Counted from the stretch's first letter, positions 25,966-36,016 are shown. The stretch is 64,000 bases of DNA from Methanothermobacter sp. (GCF_030055425.1 NZ_JASFYE010000001.1:27685-91684); one strand, 5' to 3'. Notes: generated by a model from the sequence alone, not told the origin. Numbers and translations are program-made.

Positions 25966-28089
25966 ATGATGATAAATTTAACAAAAACCGCCCTGAAGGT
26001 GCTTGAGGAGAGGTACCTCCTGAAGAACGAAAGTGGTGATGTTGTAGAGACCCCTGAGGAGATGTTCAGGAGGGTTGCCCGGGCAGTTGCATCTGCAGAT
26101 GAGATGTATAGTTCAGACAGCCATAGGGCAGAGGAACTCTTCTATTCGGTTATGCGGAATCTTGAGTTCCTCCCGAATTCACCCACCCTCATGAATGCAG
26201 GTACGCCGATAAACCAGCTCTCAGCATGTTTCGTCCTCCCCGTTGATGATTCAATTGAGAGCATATTCGAATCCCTCAGGAACATGGCAATAATCCACAA
26301 ATCAGGTGGGGGCGTTGGATTATCATTTTCCAGACTCAGACCAAGGGGGGACACCGTTGCATCAACGATGGGCGTGGCCTCAGGTCCCGTGTCATTCATG
26401 AGGATATTCGACGTTGCAGTTGAGGTTATAAAGCAGGGTGGACGGAGACGTGGGGCAAACATGGGGGTGCTCCATATCAGCCACCCGGACATATTCAGAT
26501 TCATAGACGCCAAGACATCAGAGGGGCCCCTCAGAAACTTCAACCTCTCTGTTTCTGTCCCTGACAGGTTCATGGAGGACGGGAAGATTGACCTCATAAA
26601 CCCTAGGAACGGTGAAACCGTTGACTCAGTACCATCCAGGGAGATATTCAGGAGGATTGTAAAGGCCGCCTGGAGGTCAGGGGATCCCGGAATGATATTT
26701 GAGGACAGGATAAACCAGTACAATCCCACACCCTCCCTTGGGAGGATAGAGGCAACCAACCCATGCATATCCAGTGACACCCTGATAATGACCTCAGAGG
26801 GTCCCCTCCCGGTAAATGAACTTGAGGGCAGAGCATTCATGGCGGTTGTCAATGGCTCAGGGTATCCCTCCACTTCAGGATTCTTTAAAACAGGGCACAG
26901 AGAGGTTTTTGAGCTCAGAACCAGGGAGGGTTACAGTTTAAAGTTGACCCATGATCACCCGGTGCTGGTAATGGAGGATAAACCAGTATGGAAGGCCGCC
27001 TGCGACCTTGAAAGGGGTGATATGCTTGTTATGGACTCGGGGAGCAGTTTTAACTCAGGGGAGAGGTTCTCCACCTTTCTTTCCCTTAAAAGTAAGGGTT
27101 ATGAGGATGTCTATGATGCCTGTGTTGCAGGTGCAAATGCCTTCACTGCCAACGGTTTCATTGTCCACAACTGCGGTGAGCAGCCCCTTCTCCCCTACGA
27201 GTCATGTAACCTCGGGTCAATCAACCTCTCATTAATGGTTTCGGCTTCCGGTGTGAACTGGGAAAGACTCAGAAGAACCGTCCATACAGCGGTGCACTTC
27301 CTTGACAACGTCATAGACGTCAACAGCTACCCGCTCCCTGAGGTCAGGGAGATGACACTCAAGACAAGGAAAATCGGTCTTGGTGTCATGGGATTCGCTG
27401 ATATGCTCATAAAGCTGGGTGTCCCCTACAATTCAGGAGAGGCCCTTGGGGTGGCTGAGCGAATCATGTCCTTCATAGAGGGTGAAGCGAGGAGGGCCTC
27501 ATCTAATCTTGCAGATGAAAGGGGATCGTTTCCGGAATTTTCAGGGAGCAAGTGGGATGAAATGGGGTTCGAGGGGATGAGAAACGCCACACTGACAACC
27601 ATTGCACCCACAGGTTCCCTCAGCATAATAGCAGGTACAAGCAGCGGCATCGAACCCCTCTTTGCGGTTTCATTCACAAGAAACATTCTAGGCAGAAAAT
27701 TCAGTGAAATAAATCCCCTGTTTGAAAGAATCGCCAGGGGGCAGCTGAAAATGGATGCATTTGAAATGATAATATCAAAGGGCACTCTGCAGGGAGTCTC
27801 AGGGGTTCCAGATAAAATCAGGAGGCTCTTTGTAACAGCCCATGAAATCGACCCTGTCTTTCATGTTAAGATGCAGGCTGCCTTCCAGCGCCATGTGGAT
27901 AACGCCGTCTCAAAAACCGTTAATATTCCGCCTGATGCAACCATAAAGGACGCTGAGAGGGTATTCAGGGCAGCATATGAACTCGGGTGCAAGGGAATAA
28001 CCATCTACAGGTATGGAAGCAAAATGAATGAGGTTCTGAGGTTTCCTGAATATGCAGGGTCATGTCGTGATATGAAGTGTCCCAACTAG
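25966..28089 (+). CDS. nrdJ: adenosylcobalamin-dependent (class II) ribonucleotide reductase, with intein
   Basis: Reduces ribonucleotides to deoxyribonucleotides. The extein is 571 residues. It shows LPNSPTLMNAG, GGGVGLSFSRLRPRGD, the catalytic region CGEQPLLPYESCNLGSINL, and the barrel loop APTGSLSIIAGTSSGIEPLF; the C-terminus has a Cys pair (CRDMKC) for re-reduction. No NrdB-type or glycyl-radical activase gene is nearby. Residues 267-402 are an intein (see separate entry). ATG 25966 and 25969 are both possible. It follows the ArfB-like gene by 20 bp. No allosteric ATP-cone domain is evident. Confidence 0.92.
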   Translation: MMINLTKTALKVLEERYLLKNESGDVVETPEEMFRRVARAVASADEMYSSDSHRAEELFYSVMRNLEFLPNSPTLMNAGTPINQLSACFVLPVDDSIESIFESLRNMAIIHKSGGGVGLSFSRLRPRGDTVASTMGVASGPVSFMRIFDVAVEVIKQGGRRRGANMGVLHISHPDIFRFIDAKTSEGPLRNFNLSVSVPDRFMEDGKIDLINPRNGETVDSVPSREIFRRIVKAAWRSGDPGMIFEDRINQYNPTPSLGRIEATNPCISSDTLIMTSEGPLPVNELEGRAFMAVVNGSGYPSTSGFFKTGHREVFELRTREGYSLKLTHDHPVLVMEDKPVWKAACDLERGDMLVMDSGSSFNSGERFSTFLSLKSKGYEDVYDACVAGANAFTANGFIVHNCGEQPLLPYESCNLGSINLSLMVSASGVNWERLRRTVHTAVHFLDNVIDVNSYPLPEVREMTLKTRKIGLGVMGFADMLIKLGVPYNSGEALGVAERIMSFIEGEARRASSNLADERGSFPEFSGSKWDEMGFEGMRNATLTTIAPTGSLSIIAGTSSGIEPLFAVSFTRNILGRKFSEINPLFERIARGQLKMDAFEMIISKGTLQGVSGVPDKIRRLFVTAHEIDPVFHVKMQAAFQRHVDNAVSKTVNIPPDATIKDAERVFRAAYELGCKGITIYRYGSKMNEVLRFPEYAGSCRDMKCPN
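26764..27171 (+). mobile_element. mini-intein in ribonucleotide reductase (RIR1-type), 136 aa
   Basis: The in-frame insertion starts at Cys267 (CISSDTLIMTSEGPLPVNEL, block A) and ends NGFIVHN before Cys (block G), so the splice junctions are NP/C and HN/C. Block B reads LKLTHDHPVLVM with the conserved His. Between blocks B and F only about 45 residues remain, so no homing endonuclease is present. It sits before the CGEQPL motif of the reductase, a well-known intein site. M. thermautotrophicus Delta-H carries a 134-residue intein here, recalled as clearly different in sequence. Confidence 0.95.
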
Positions 28090-28306
28090 TACTTTGAGTA
28101 GCTATTAATTGTATTAGCTCATCACAAATCCTGACGTCTAATAAGAAATTCAACATAACACAGAAATATAAAAAACTCTCTTAAACATTACCCCCACCAC
28201 TTTCCCAGACATCACCTAAAATATTAAAAGGTCATGAAACTAACATATAAGCTGCTCCCTTGCTCAAGATAACCTACTAACATTATTAAATATAGGAGAG
28301 ATGTAA
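28090..28306. other. AT-rich intergenic region before the island
   Basis: 217 bp of AT-rich sequence between the reductase and the DUF4330-like gene. It must hold the terminator of the former and the promoter of the latter; AACATTATTAAATATAGG at about 28276 may be the promoter. No RNA gene or ORF was recognised. Confidence 0.4.
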
Positions 28307-29074
28307 ATGAAAAAAATTGGTAATTTAACAATAATTGACATTGCAATAGTCATATTTTTAGGTTTAATCGTGGTTTATGGGTTCATGAAAACTTCAGATA
28401 CAAACTCAAATGTTGAAGTACTTACATTTGATGGTTCAGAAATGGGAAAAGTTGCCATGAAGTACAGTGAGCTTTATGGTAGAGGCAAGATCGTTGAGAG
28501 CAAAATCAGTGGTTACAATTCATTAAATAAAAAGAAGGGTGATATAAAAGGAGAAGTCTTATGGGTTGGTTATATCAATGGGAATCCGTGTATTCTGCTA
28601 AATGTTAATGGGAAAAAAATACTTGCAGGACCATATCAGAATAAGTTTGCAGATTTTTATATAGATTCAATAACATTGGAGTCCAAAGGGGAAAAAAATG
28701 CTGTTGATATTGTTATTAGCCCAAGATATATCAACAGACTATCCGACTTAATTTTAGATATTCCCACGAGAAATTATGAACTGAGCACCAACATACCCAT
28801 TAAAGACGCTGATGTCTCCAGATTCCAAAAAATTTCAACCGAATTATACCTAAAAGAAAAATACGTACCCATTACACTTGATATTCCAAATGAAAGAATA
28901 GTAATCTTTAAAGCAACACCAAGAACTCTAAAAATAGCCGATGAGATTCTAGGTGATCTAAATGCGCAGACTGATTTCATAACACTAAGAGTATATGATG
29001 CAGATAGCGAAACAATTGAAAAGATAAAAAGCAAATACAATGTTATCAAAATTGTCAACCTAAACACACTTTAA
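28307..29074 (+). CDS. DUF4330-like membrane-anchored protein
   Basis: A 255-residue protein with a single N-terminal membrane helix (IGNLTIIDIAIVIFLGLIVVYGFM) and an extracytoplasmic part rich in Lys, Asn and Ile. The N-terminal pattern GNLTIIDI is like DUF4330 proteins, which are often next to polysaccharide synthesis genes. ATG 28307 has GGAG about nine bases upstream. The gene is much more AT-rich than its neighbours, and its Lys/Asn/Ile-rich composition differs, suggesting acquisition by transfer. It is 29 bp from the polymerase-like gene and likely co-transcribed. Confidence 0.75.
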   Translation: MKKIGNLTIIDIAIVIFLGLIVVYGFMKTSDTNSNVEVLTFDGSEMGKVAMKYSELYGRGKIVESKISGYNSLNKKKGDIKGEVLWVGYINGNPCILLNVNGKKILAGPYQNKFADFYIDSITLESKGEKNAVDIVISPRYINRLSDLILDIPTRNYELSTNIPIKDADVSRFQKISTELYLKEKYVPITLDIPNERIVIFKATPRTLKIADEILGDLNAQTDFITLRVYDADSETIEKIKSKYNVIKIVNLNTL

Positions 29075-29103
29075 TAGATAGAAAAGACAGGAGCACAAGT
29101 TAT

Positions 29104-30378
29104 ATGAGTCAAATTTACAATATGGCAGTAAAAACCTGCAGAAAGGTCGAATACAACTTAAAAAGTATGGCCATATTCAGTATAATCACGAAAATCTTCT
29201 TAAAAATCGAGAAAACGTGGTTAGACAGTTATATCAGGAGAGCATATCCCACCGGCAAATTTCTAAAATTCCTTGAAAAGAGCAGTATACTTAAAGAACA
29301 CATATTCGCTCCTCCACTGTTCATTGTAGCTTTTTCCCTCTTCATGATAATCGCCGCGACTCCCATTTCATTGGGATTGCAGTTAAACATATTTATTGGT
29401 TTTTTATTTTTCCTTTTCTTTTCTCTCTTAACTCCTAAATTACTCCTGAAAGATGTGAAGTTCTACTTGGAATTTGACAGTAAAGACATCAATTCCATTG
29501 GGTTTACACTCTTTATAGTGGGCATAATATTCTTTGTTATAACAATCATGGCCGTTGGCGGTCTGCCAATACTAAAACCTAACCTTAGATATGCCCTTAA
29601 CCCCAAACTCACAATCCCAGCATTCTTTATGATTCCTGGAATAGCCATGATGTCATCTCACATTCTTAATAAAATGAAAAAAGGGCTTATAAACAAACCA
29701 GCAGCTAAATTCAGAATTATCACATTGACCCTCATTTGTATTATAATTCTTGGCCTACTTGGTTATAGAACACCACTGGTCTCAATTATCCTAATAATTG
29801 CCATCATGGGTTATTACAGTGACTTGTTTGAAATATGGGAAATCCTCGCATCATTCATTTTTGTAATACTTTTCATTATGGGTATAGGTTATATTAGATC
29901 AATAGAGGAATACTCACTAAACAATCTCAGCGCATTAGACTTTCTTAAGATACGCGCGGCCTTTACTCTCAATGTTCTTGATTTATTATCCCATCTCTCA
30001 GGACTAACGGGTGCTCTTCATGGAAAGTTAGCACTAAGCATGATACCCGGTGCGGGAAACGGGCCAAGGGCCTTAATTGCTAAATTAATTTCCTGGAGAG
30101 GCGGTGTAACAATTACCCCAACAATCTTTGGACAGATGCTTGTGGATTTCGGCACAATAGGGGTTGCAGTGGGAATGAGTATATTTGGTTTCATTACTGG
30201 AGTTGGATACAGAATAATGAAGAAAACAGGGGATACATTTTACATCATGCTCTACTCACTTATAATGTCTTATTTTCTTATATCCGTTGAAACAGGCATT
30301 CTCGATCAGACCGTAATTGGTTACATTATCATTGCAGCCATCATATACATTTATAACATTTTGAAATTTAAAAACTAG
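29104..30378 (+). CDS. oligosaccharide repeat-unit polymerase-like membrane protein
   Basis: A 424-residue protein with about ten to twelve membrane helices. Segments such as GYRTPLVSIILIIAIMGYY and WRGGVTITPTIFGQMLVDFG resemble the archaeal/bacterial O-antigen or repeat-unit polymerase group (Wzy/EpsG-like), which links lipid-carried oligosaccharides. The exact family is not certain because these proteins are poorly conserved. Like the gene before it, it is AT-rich. Its stop codon overlaps that of the converging helicase gene within CTAG at 30375-30378. Confidence 0.75.
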   Translation: MSQIYNMAVKTCRKVEYNLKSMAIFSIITKIFLKIEKTWLDSYIRRAYPTGKFLKFLEKSSILKEHIFAPPLFIVAFSLFMIIAATPISLGLQLNIFIGFLFFLFFSLLTPKLLLKDVKFYLEFDSKDINSIGFTLFIVGIIFFVITIMAVGGLPILKPNLRYALNPKLTIPAFFMIPGIAMMSSHILNKMKKGLINKPAAKFRIITLTLICIIILGLLGYRTPLVSIILIIAIMGYYSDLFEIWEILASFIFVILFIMGIGYIRSIEEYSLNNLSALDFLKIRAAFTLNVLDLLSHLSGLTGALHGKLALSMIPGAGNGPRALIAKLISWRGGVTITPTIFGQMLVDFGTIGVAVGMSIFGFITGVGYRIMKKTGDTFYIMLYSLIMSYFLISVETGILDQTVIGYIIIAAIIYIYNILKFKN

Positions 30379-32873
30379 AATTTTTCGCCATTTTCTATTG
30401 CACTTACAATTTTTGAACATTCTGTTAAAAAAGCTCTCTTTTTAAATGCAAACGCAATTCTTCCCATTGACTCAAGTTTCCTCACAATCGTATCAAGCCA
30501 ACTGAAAACATCTCCAGGATACGCCTGAATCTGATACTTTGATAGAAGCCCCTTACTTATATCCCTTGGGTCCCTGCCACTCATTCTCTCCCGAAGTATA
30601 TGTTCCGATAATTTTTGCTGAATACACCCACAGAAGGGTCTATCCGTGCATTCACATGAAAGAAAATCCATCTGTATTCCAAGAACAGCCTCCTGTAGAT
30701 TTTTATCAAGTTTTATGAGATTATCCCCATTGGATATTATGTCAAGGGTTGAATCCGCTGTCAATCGGATTGAAACATTGGCTCCAACTGCCCTCGTTAA
30801 TCCTCTGTGCATTCTTACTGAGAGATACGCACCCTCAAATGGTTCAAGTTCAACCGCAATATCAAGAGGCTTTCTACTGGATTTGAGGTTCCTCCTTATG
30901 TACTCCGCATCCTCAACATTTAGAAATGATATGGAGACGGCCATTCCATAATCAGTTGCCCTGAGTTCTCCTTTCCTGCTTATAAGACCAGATGACTCAA
31001 GGAAATCAAGCGCCATGTCCTCTTCCAGGGACCCTGAAGACTTATAGGTAATATCATACTCCGATTTAATGGCCCCCGACGTTATATCCGCCAGAATATT
31101 TTCAAGAACATTTTCATCTGTATGTTGAACCTCAACAGGTTCGGGACCGCTTTCAAGGAGCTCAAGAGCCACAGACTCCTCGGAATCACCATCAAATTCC
31201 ATACCGATTTCTGCAAGAACATAGACAACACCCCGGTCATGGTAGGATGGTCTGCCAGCACGTCCAAGCATCTGTGAAAACTCATTTGGGGTGAGCCAGC
31301 GGTTACCCATGAGGAGCGTTTCAAATATAACCTGTGATGCCGGAAAGTCGACTCCAGCTGCAAGTGCCGCTGTGGTGACAACTGCGGCGAGTTTCTGGGA
31401 TGCAAAGGCCTTCTCTATCCGCTGCCTCTCAGAGTAAGATAAGCCTGCATGATATGCTGCTGCACTGACTCTGTTCCTTGTGAGGTACTCTGCAATGAGC
31501 CTGGTTTTCCTCCTTGAGTTTGTGAATATTATGGTCTGTCCCTGGAACCCCTTCCTTGAACTCGAGGAGAACTCGCGTGCTGCAAGCCTCAGTATGAGGT
31601 TCTTCTTTTCCTCACCGCTCCTTGAGAATATGATGTGTCTTTCAAGTGGCACTGGCCTTTTATCGTATTCAACCAGCTTCAGGCCAAAATCTGATGCTAT
31701 TTCCGCGGAGTTTTTGACTGTTGCAGAGAGCGCTATGATCTGGGCGTTGGGGAATAACCTTTTTATCCTCCATATCATGCCGTTGAGCCTTGCCCCCCTC
31801 TCCTCATCCTCAAGGGTATGTATCTCATCAACCACGACCACACCCACATCACCGAAGATACCGGCCTTTCCTGACCTCAGTAGGTAGTCGATCCCCTCGT
31901 AGGTACCAACTATTATATCAGCGTCAGCCGCATCGGTATCAGGAATTCGCAGCTCACCCTTTGCCTTTATCCTGCTCATACCAACCTTTATGGCTGTTTT
32001 AAGTCCAAGTGCAGAGTATCTCTTCTTGAAGTCCCTGTACTTCTGGTTTGCAAGGGCAACTAGTGGTGTGAGGTAGATGAACCTTTCACCCCTCATTGCC
32101 CGGGGGATACCTGCAAGTTCCCCCACAAGGGTCTTTCCACTTGCGGTTGCAGATACAACCATAAGACTAGCGCCCTCAAGGAGACCAGCATCGACTGCAA
32201 GGACCTGCACTGGCCTCAGCACCCTGCTACCCTCCCTTCTGAGAATCCGCTTAAATTTCTCAGGAAGCTCAAGGCGATCAATGGGCACCTTTGGGGTTCT
32301 GTCTGCTGTTGCCGTTACCATATCATAGAGCGTCAGTTCATGGTTCGCCAACGGGTCGAATCTGGGTGACATCATCTCAAGGACCCTCTCAAGGCTTACA
32401 CCCCTCCTGATCAGCCTCCTGAAGTTTCTGAAGGCTGATTTATCCATGCCCGCCAGTTTGAGCTCCCTTCTTATTACCTCATCGACGCACCTTGAGCATA
32501 TGATCTGGCCTTCATGCTTCGTTGATGCCCTTGAGCTCACAAGGGTCACATAGCCCTCATGGAGGCAGTGCTGGCATACCCTTGCATACCTGTACCTGAT
32601 ACCGTGATTCCCTAGTAGTTCTTCAAGTTCCTCATCACCTCCCGTTAGAAACACGGCCTGTTTCCTGAGGAGTTTTATGGCCTCTGAGGGTTTTCTAAGG
32701 GTTTCCCTTTCATTTTTCTCCACAGTGAACCTTGCTATTCTGGGGCCAGAGGAGGTTTTTTTGATTTTCAGCTTCCCCCAGTACCCGGGCTTTCTACGGG
32801 TGTTGAGAGCGCCCCTGGGACTTCCGGCGGGTATAAAATCAACTGATCTTTTCCTTCGATTCAGGACTATCAT
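30375..32873 (-). CDS. superfamily II DEAD/DEAH-box helicase
   Basis: An 832-residue helicase. A Cys pair (CQHC ... CSRC, about residues 100-130) may form a zinc finger. The SF2 core follows: SATASGKTL (Walker A, about residue 245), VVVDEIHTLEDEE (Walker B), LSATVKNSAEIAS, IIFTNSRRKT, and QMLGRAGRPSYHDRG (motif VI). A second Cys cluster (CECTDRPFCGC) lies near residue 745. The C-terminal part has no clear domain. It is a methanogen-type large helicase related to the Ski2/Hel308 group, probably acting on DNA or RNA repair or processing. The frame runs to TTG 32885, but ATG 32873 looks better. Confidence 0.86.
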   Translation of the reverse strand: MIVLNRRKRSVDFIPAGSPRGALNTRRKPGYWGKLKIKKTSSGPRIARFTVEKNERETLRKPSEAIKLLRKQAVFLTGGDEELEELLGNHGIRYRYARVCQHCLHEGYVTLVSSRASTKHEGQIICSRCVDEVIRRELKLAGMDKSAFRNFRRLIRRGVSLERVLEMMSPRFDPLANHELTLYDMVTATADRTPKVPIDRLELPEKFKRILRREGSRVLRPVQVLAVDAGLLEGASLMVVSATASGKTLVGELAGIPRAMRGERFIYLTPLVALANQKYRDFKKRYSALGLKTAIKVGMSRIKAKGELRIPDTDAADADIIVGTYEGIDYLLRSGKAGIFGDVGVVVVDEIHTLEDEERGARLNGMIWRIKRLFPNAQIIALSATVKNSAEIASDFGLKLVEYDKRPVPLERHIIFSRSGEEKKNLILRLAAREFSSSSRKGFQGQTIIFTNSRRKTRLIAEYLTRNRVSAAAYHAGLSYSERQRIEKAFASQKLAAVVTTAALAAGVDFPASQVIFETLLMGNRWLTPNEFSQMLGRAGRPSYHDRGVVYVLAEIGMEFDGDSEESVALELLESGPEPVEVQHTDENVLENILADITSGAIKSEYDITYKSSGSLEEDMALDFLESSGLISRKGELRATDYGMAVSISFLNVEDAEYIRRNLKSSRKPLDIAVELEPFEGAYLSVRMHRGLTRAVGANVSIRLTADSTLDIISNGDNLIKLDKNLQEAVLGIQMDFLSCECTDRPFCGCIQQKLSEHILRERMSGRDPRDISKGLLSKYQIQAYPGDVFSWLDTIVRKLESMGRIAFAFKKRAFLTECSKIVSAIENGEKF

Positions 32874-32896
32874 TATATCTCTCAAAAAATTAAGGG

Positions 32897-34546
32897 TCAG
32901 GAGCCTTCCTTCCTCTTCTTGAGGAGTTCAACTGCCAGCTCCCTGAGTTTGAATTTCTGGACCTTCCCGCTTGCGGTGAGAGGGAACTCGTCAACAAAGA
33001 AAACGTGTTTCGGGACCTTGTACCTTGCTATCCTCTGGATTGCATAGTCCCTGACATCCTCCTCCAGTATGTCTGCACCGTCCTCCCTGATAACAAAGGC
33101 ACCGACTATTTCACCGTACTTCTCATCGGGTATCCCCACAACCTGCACGTCCTTTATACCTGGCATTGTGTGGAGGAACTCCTCGATTTCCCTCGGGTAG
33201 ATGTTCTCGCCGCCCCGGATGATCATGTCCTTTATTCTCCCAACGATTGAGTAGTATCCGTCCTCATCCATCACCGCAAGGTCCCCGCTGTGGAGCCACC
33301 CATCCTCATCTATGGCCTCAGCTGTCATCTCAGGCATCTTGTAGTAGCCCTTCATGACGTTGTAGCCCCTGCAGCATATCTCGCCGGGTTCGCCGGGGCC
33401 CAGCTCCTCGCCGGTTTCAGGGTCCACTATCTTGACCTCAATGTGTGGCAGGGGTGTTCCAACGGTTTCGACACGCTTCTCTATGGGGTCATCCACACTT
33501 GTCTGTGTGAAGACCGGGGATGCCTCTGTGAGGCCGTAGGCTATTGTGACCTCCTTCATGTTCATGTCATTCATGACGCGCTTCATTGCCTCTATGGGGC
33601 AGGGTGATCCCGCCATGATACCTGTTCTGAGGGATGAAAGGTCGAACATGTCAAACATCGGGTGTGTGAACTCTGCTATGAACATGGTTGGTACACCGTA
33701 GAGTGCGGTGCACCTCTCTTTTTCCACCGCTGCAAGTACCAGTAGGGGGTCGAAGAGTTCTATCATGACAAGTGTCCCGCCATGTGTAAGGATGGCCAGC
33801 ACGCCCAGAACTATTCCAAAGCAGTGGAATAGTGGTACCGGTAGACAGAGACGGTCCTCCTCGGTGAATTTCTGTCTCTCACCGATGTAGTAGCCGTTGT
33901 TGAGTATGTTCCTGTGGGTGAGCATTACCCCCTTGGGGAAACCCGTTGTCCCAGAGGTGTACTGCATGTTTATGACATCGGTGTTCCTGAGGGTTGACAT
34001 CACACTGCGGAGTTCACTGTCAGGGACGTGTTTACCCAGGAGCATCAGTTCATTGGTGTTGTACATCCCCCTGTGCTTCTGGGCCCCTATGTATATGGCG
34101 CTTCGAAGTTCAGGGAACCTTTCACTCCGGAGGTGACCCCTCTCCTGGGTTTTGAGTTCAGGTACCAGTTCATATAGTGTCTGGACGTAGTCAACGTCCC
34201 TGAAGCCATCTATGATGGCTATTGCCTTCATGTCAGACTGTTTCATGACATATTCAAGTTCATGGCTCTTGTAGGCAGTGTTCACCGTTACAAGAACCGC
34301 TCCTATCTTTGCTGTTGCAAAGAGGAACGTCAGCCAGTCCGGTACGTTGGTGGCCCAGATACCCACGTGGTCACCCTTCTTTATCCCGATGGATAACAGG
34401 CCCTTTGCAAGGAGGTTGACCCTCTCATTGAATTCCCGGTAGGTGAACCTTAAATCCCTGTCAGGGTATACTATGAACTCCTTATCAGCGTACCTTTCAA
34501 CCTGTTTTTCAAAAAATTCCCCTATTGTTTCCTCAGTGAAAACCAT
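32897..34546 (-). CDS. AMP-forming acyl-CoA synthetase / CoA ligase
   Basis: A 549-residue enzyme of the ANL superfamily activating a carboxylic acid with ATP and CoA. Motifs: [16 protein letters not shown] (P-loop, about residue 195), [37 protein letters not shown] and the catalytic Lys in [13 protein letters not shown]. The class resembles fatty or medium-chain acyl-CoA synthetases rather than acetyl-CoA synthetase. ATG 34546 has AAAGGTGGA upstream. It is the third gene of an operon with a hot-dog thioesterase and a cupin regulator, 17 bp after the thioesterase. The natural acid is not known. Confidence 0.88.
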   Translation of the reverse strand: MVFTEETIGEFFEKQVERYADKEFIVYPDRDLRFTYREFNERVNLLAKGLLSIGIKKGDHVGIWATNVPDWLTFLFATAKIGAVLVTVNTAYKSHELEYVMKQSDMKAIAIIDGFRDVDYVQTLYELVPELKTQERGHLRSERFPELRSAIYIGAQKHRGMYNTNELMLLGKHVPDSELRSVMSTLRNTDVINMQYTSGTTGFPKGVMLTHRNILNNGYYIGERQKFTEEDRLCLPVPLFHCFGIVLGVLAILTHGGTLVMIELFDPLLVLAAVEKERCTALYGVPTMFIAEFTHPMFDMFDLSSLRTGIMAGSPCPIEAMKRVMNDMNMKEVTIAYGLTEASPVFTQTSVDDPIEKRVETVGTPLPHIEVKIVDPETGEELGPGEPGEICCRGYNVMKGYYKMPEMTAEAIDEDGWLHSGDLAVMDEDGYYSIVGRIKDMIIRGGENIYPREIEEFLHTMPGIKDVQVVGIPDEKYGEIVGAFVIREDGADILEEDVRDYAIQRIARYKVPKHVFFVDEFPLTASGKVQKFKLRELAVELLKKRKEGS

Positions 34547-34563
34547 AAATCCACCTTTGTATG

Positions 34564-34968
34564 TTAATCCTCTTCCACAAGGTGTTCTTCAAGCTGTGAC
34601 CTTATATCAGGGGGTATTGGCTTTTTCCTCTGTTCAATGAAATCGTAGTGGACCAGGACAGCCTTACCCTTTGCCTTTAGTTCACCGTCCTGCCATGCCT
34701 CGTGGCCTATGGTGAAGGATGAGTTTCCTATGTGTGTTATGTAGCTTCTTATCTCCACGTCACTCCCATAGTACATCTGTGCAAGGAAGTCGAATTCTGT
34801 CCTTACAAGGATGAGTTTCCACTTCTCATAGCTGAGGTCAAGGTCGGGTGTGAACATCCTGAAGATGGGGTTCCTTCCCTTCTCAAACCAGACCGCCAGG
34901 ACAGTGTTGTTAACGTGTCTGAGACCATCTATATCCCCAAAACGTGGTGTCACCGTGATTCTGAACAT
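34564..34968 (-). CDS. hot-dog fold acyl-CoA thioesterase (4HBT type)
   Basis: A 134-residue protein of the 4-hydroxybenzoyl-CoA thioesterase group. The N-terminus carries the typical [15 protein letters not shown] with the catalytic Asp and the HVNN turn, followed by FGIRTEFDF-like [18 protein letters not shown] and ITHIGNSSF. It hydrolyses acyl-CoA, the opposite of its neighbour ligase, so the pair may set the level of an acyl-CoA. ATG 34968; it is 11 bp after the regulator gene stop. Confidence 0.87.
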   Translation of the reverse strand: MFRITVTPRFGDIDGLRHVNNTVLAVWFEKGRNPIFRMFTPDLDLSYEKWKLILVRTEFDFLAQMYYGSDVEIRSYITHIGNSSFTIGHEAWQDGELKAKGKAVLVHYDFIEQRKKPIPPDIRSQLEEHLVEED

Positions 34969-34979
34969 TCTATCAGCCG

Positions 34980-35552
34980 CTAGAATGGTGTGTAGACAAC
35001 TGCCAGTATCCTTGCATCATTTTTCCCTGCTGCGTGGAGGTGGTGGGGTACAACAGAGTCATAGTATATGCTGTCCCCTTCACCGAGCCTGTACTTCTCC
35101 TGTCCATAGATGACCTCTATTTCACCCTCCAGGACGTATATGAACTCCTCCCCCTCATGGGATGATAGTTCGAAGTCGTCGCTGTGGAGTTCAACGTCGA
35201 TCAGGAACGGCTCCATGTGCCTGTCGCTTTTGCCGGCACCGAGGGAGTGGAAGTTGAGGTTGCTTGTATCTGCACTCTCCTCATAGCCTGAGAAGTGTAT
35301 GACCCTCTGGGTTTTTCCCTTTCTGACTATAACCGGCTCATCCTGAACCCTGTCATCAAGGAGTGTGCCGAGCCTCACTCCAAGTGTCCTTGAGATCTTT
35401 ATGAGGGGTGTGAGTGATGGTAGAATGTCTCCCTCCTCTATTTTCTTGATGAGTTCCCTATTAACTCCACTTCTTTCTGCAAGTTCCTCCAGTGTGATGT
35501 TCTGGTTATCCCTGAGCTGTTTTATTCTTTCTCCCACAGTGTTTGCTGGCAC
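34980..35552 (-). CDS. XRE-type HTH regulator with cupin domain
   Basis: A 190-residue transcription regulator. Residues about 5-60 are a Cro/CI helix-turn-helix ([32 protein letters not shown]). Residues about 115-188 form a cupin ([30 protein letters not shown], then PHHLHA) that binds a small ligand. The order regulator-thioesterase-ligase suggests that it senses an acid or acyl-CoA and controls this operon, possibly including itself. GTG 35552 is the start, after AAGGTGATC. The upstream region 35560-35620 contains AT-rich sequence suitable for a promoter. Confidence 0.88.
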   Translation of the reverse strand: MPANTVGERIKQLRDNQNITLEELAERSGVNRELIKKIEEGDILPSLTPLIKISRTLGVRLGTLLDDRVQDEPVIVRKGKTQRVIHFSGYEESADTSNLNFHSLGAGKSDRHMEPFLIDVELHSDDFELSSHEGEEFIYVLEGEIEVIYGQEKYRLGEGDSIYYDSVVPHHLHAAGKNDARILAVVYTPF

Positions 35553-35651
35553 GTGATCACCTTAAAATATGGTCATATGTATCTATTTCTAAAATTTCAG
35601 TTTAAAAAAATTGCTGTTTAAAAGTGTTCATGAACATAATCTGGCTGTGGA

Positions 35652-35984
35652 TTACTGATCCTGGTTCTGGTCCATGCTGGCCGGCGCTGTTCTGTTTGTT
35701 CTGTTATCAGTATAGAATATGACCTCTGTCTCATTGGTTGTGTTGTTGGTGACGTTCATTATGTGTTTCCTCAGGACTACCGGCTGGAAATCAGGGTTTC
35801 CTATGGGTTCTATCTTCTCATCGGAGGGAAGGATGTCTGTGGGGAATTCAACTGCAAAGGATGGTTTTATGAAGATGCATACTGTGGATGAGAAGCCATA
35901 TGCAACAAGAGCTATCATGAGCACTGCAAAGAGCCTTCCCTTTTTTGTTGAGTTCAATGAAACACCTCTTACTGTTTTTCTCAT
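35652..35984 (-). CDS. small membrane-anchored exported protein
   Basis: A 110-residue protein with one N-terminal hydrophobic segment (LFAVLMIALVAYGFSSTVCIFI) and a polar tail rich in Asn and Thr with several sequons (NVTNNTTNETE, NRTNRT). ATG 35984 lacks a Shine-Dalgarno site. TTG 35957 has AGAGGTG five bases upstream and is a plausible alternative start that removes nine residues. It lies divergently from the amt1 gene. Probably located in the cell envelope; function unknown. Confidence 0.65.
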   Translation of the reverse strand: MRKTVRGVSLNSTKKGRLFAVLMIALVAYGFSSTVCIFIKPSFAVEFPTDILPSDEKIEPIGNPDFQPVVLRKHIMNVTNNTTNETEVIFYTDNRTNRTAPASMDQNQDQ

Positions 35985-36016
35985 TTTTCTGATATTTTAA
36001 TGTTGGCATGGCATTC

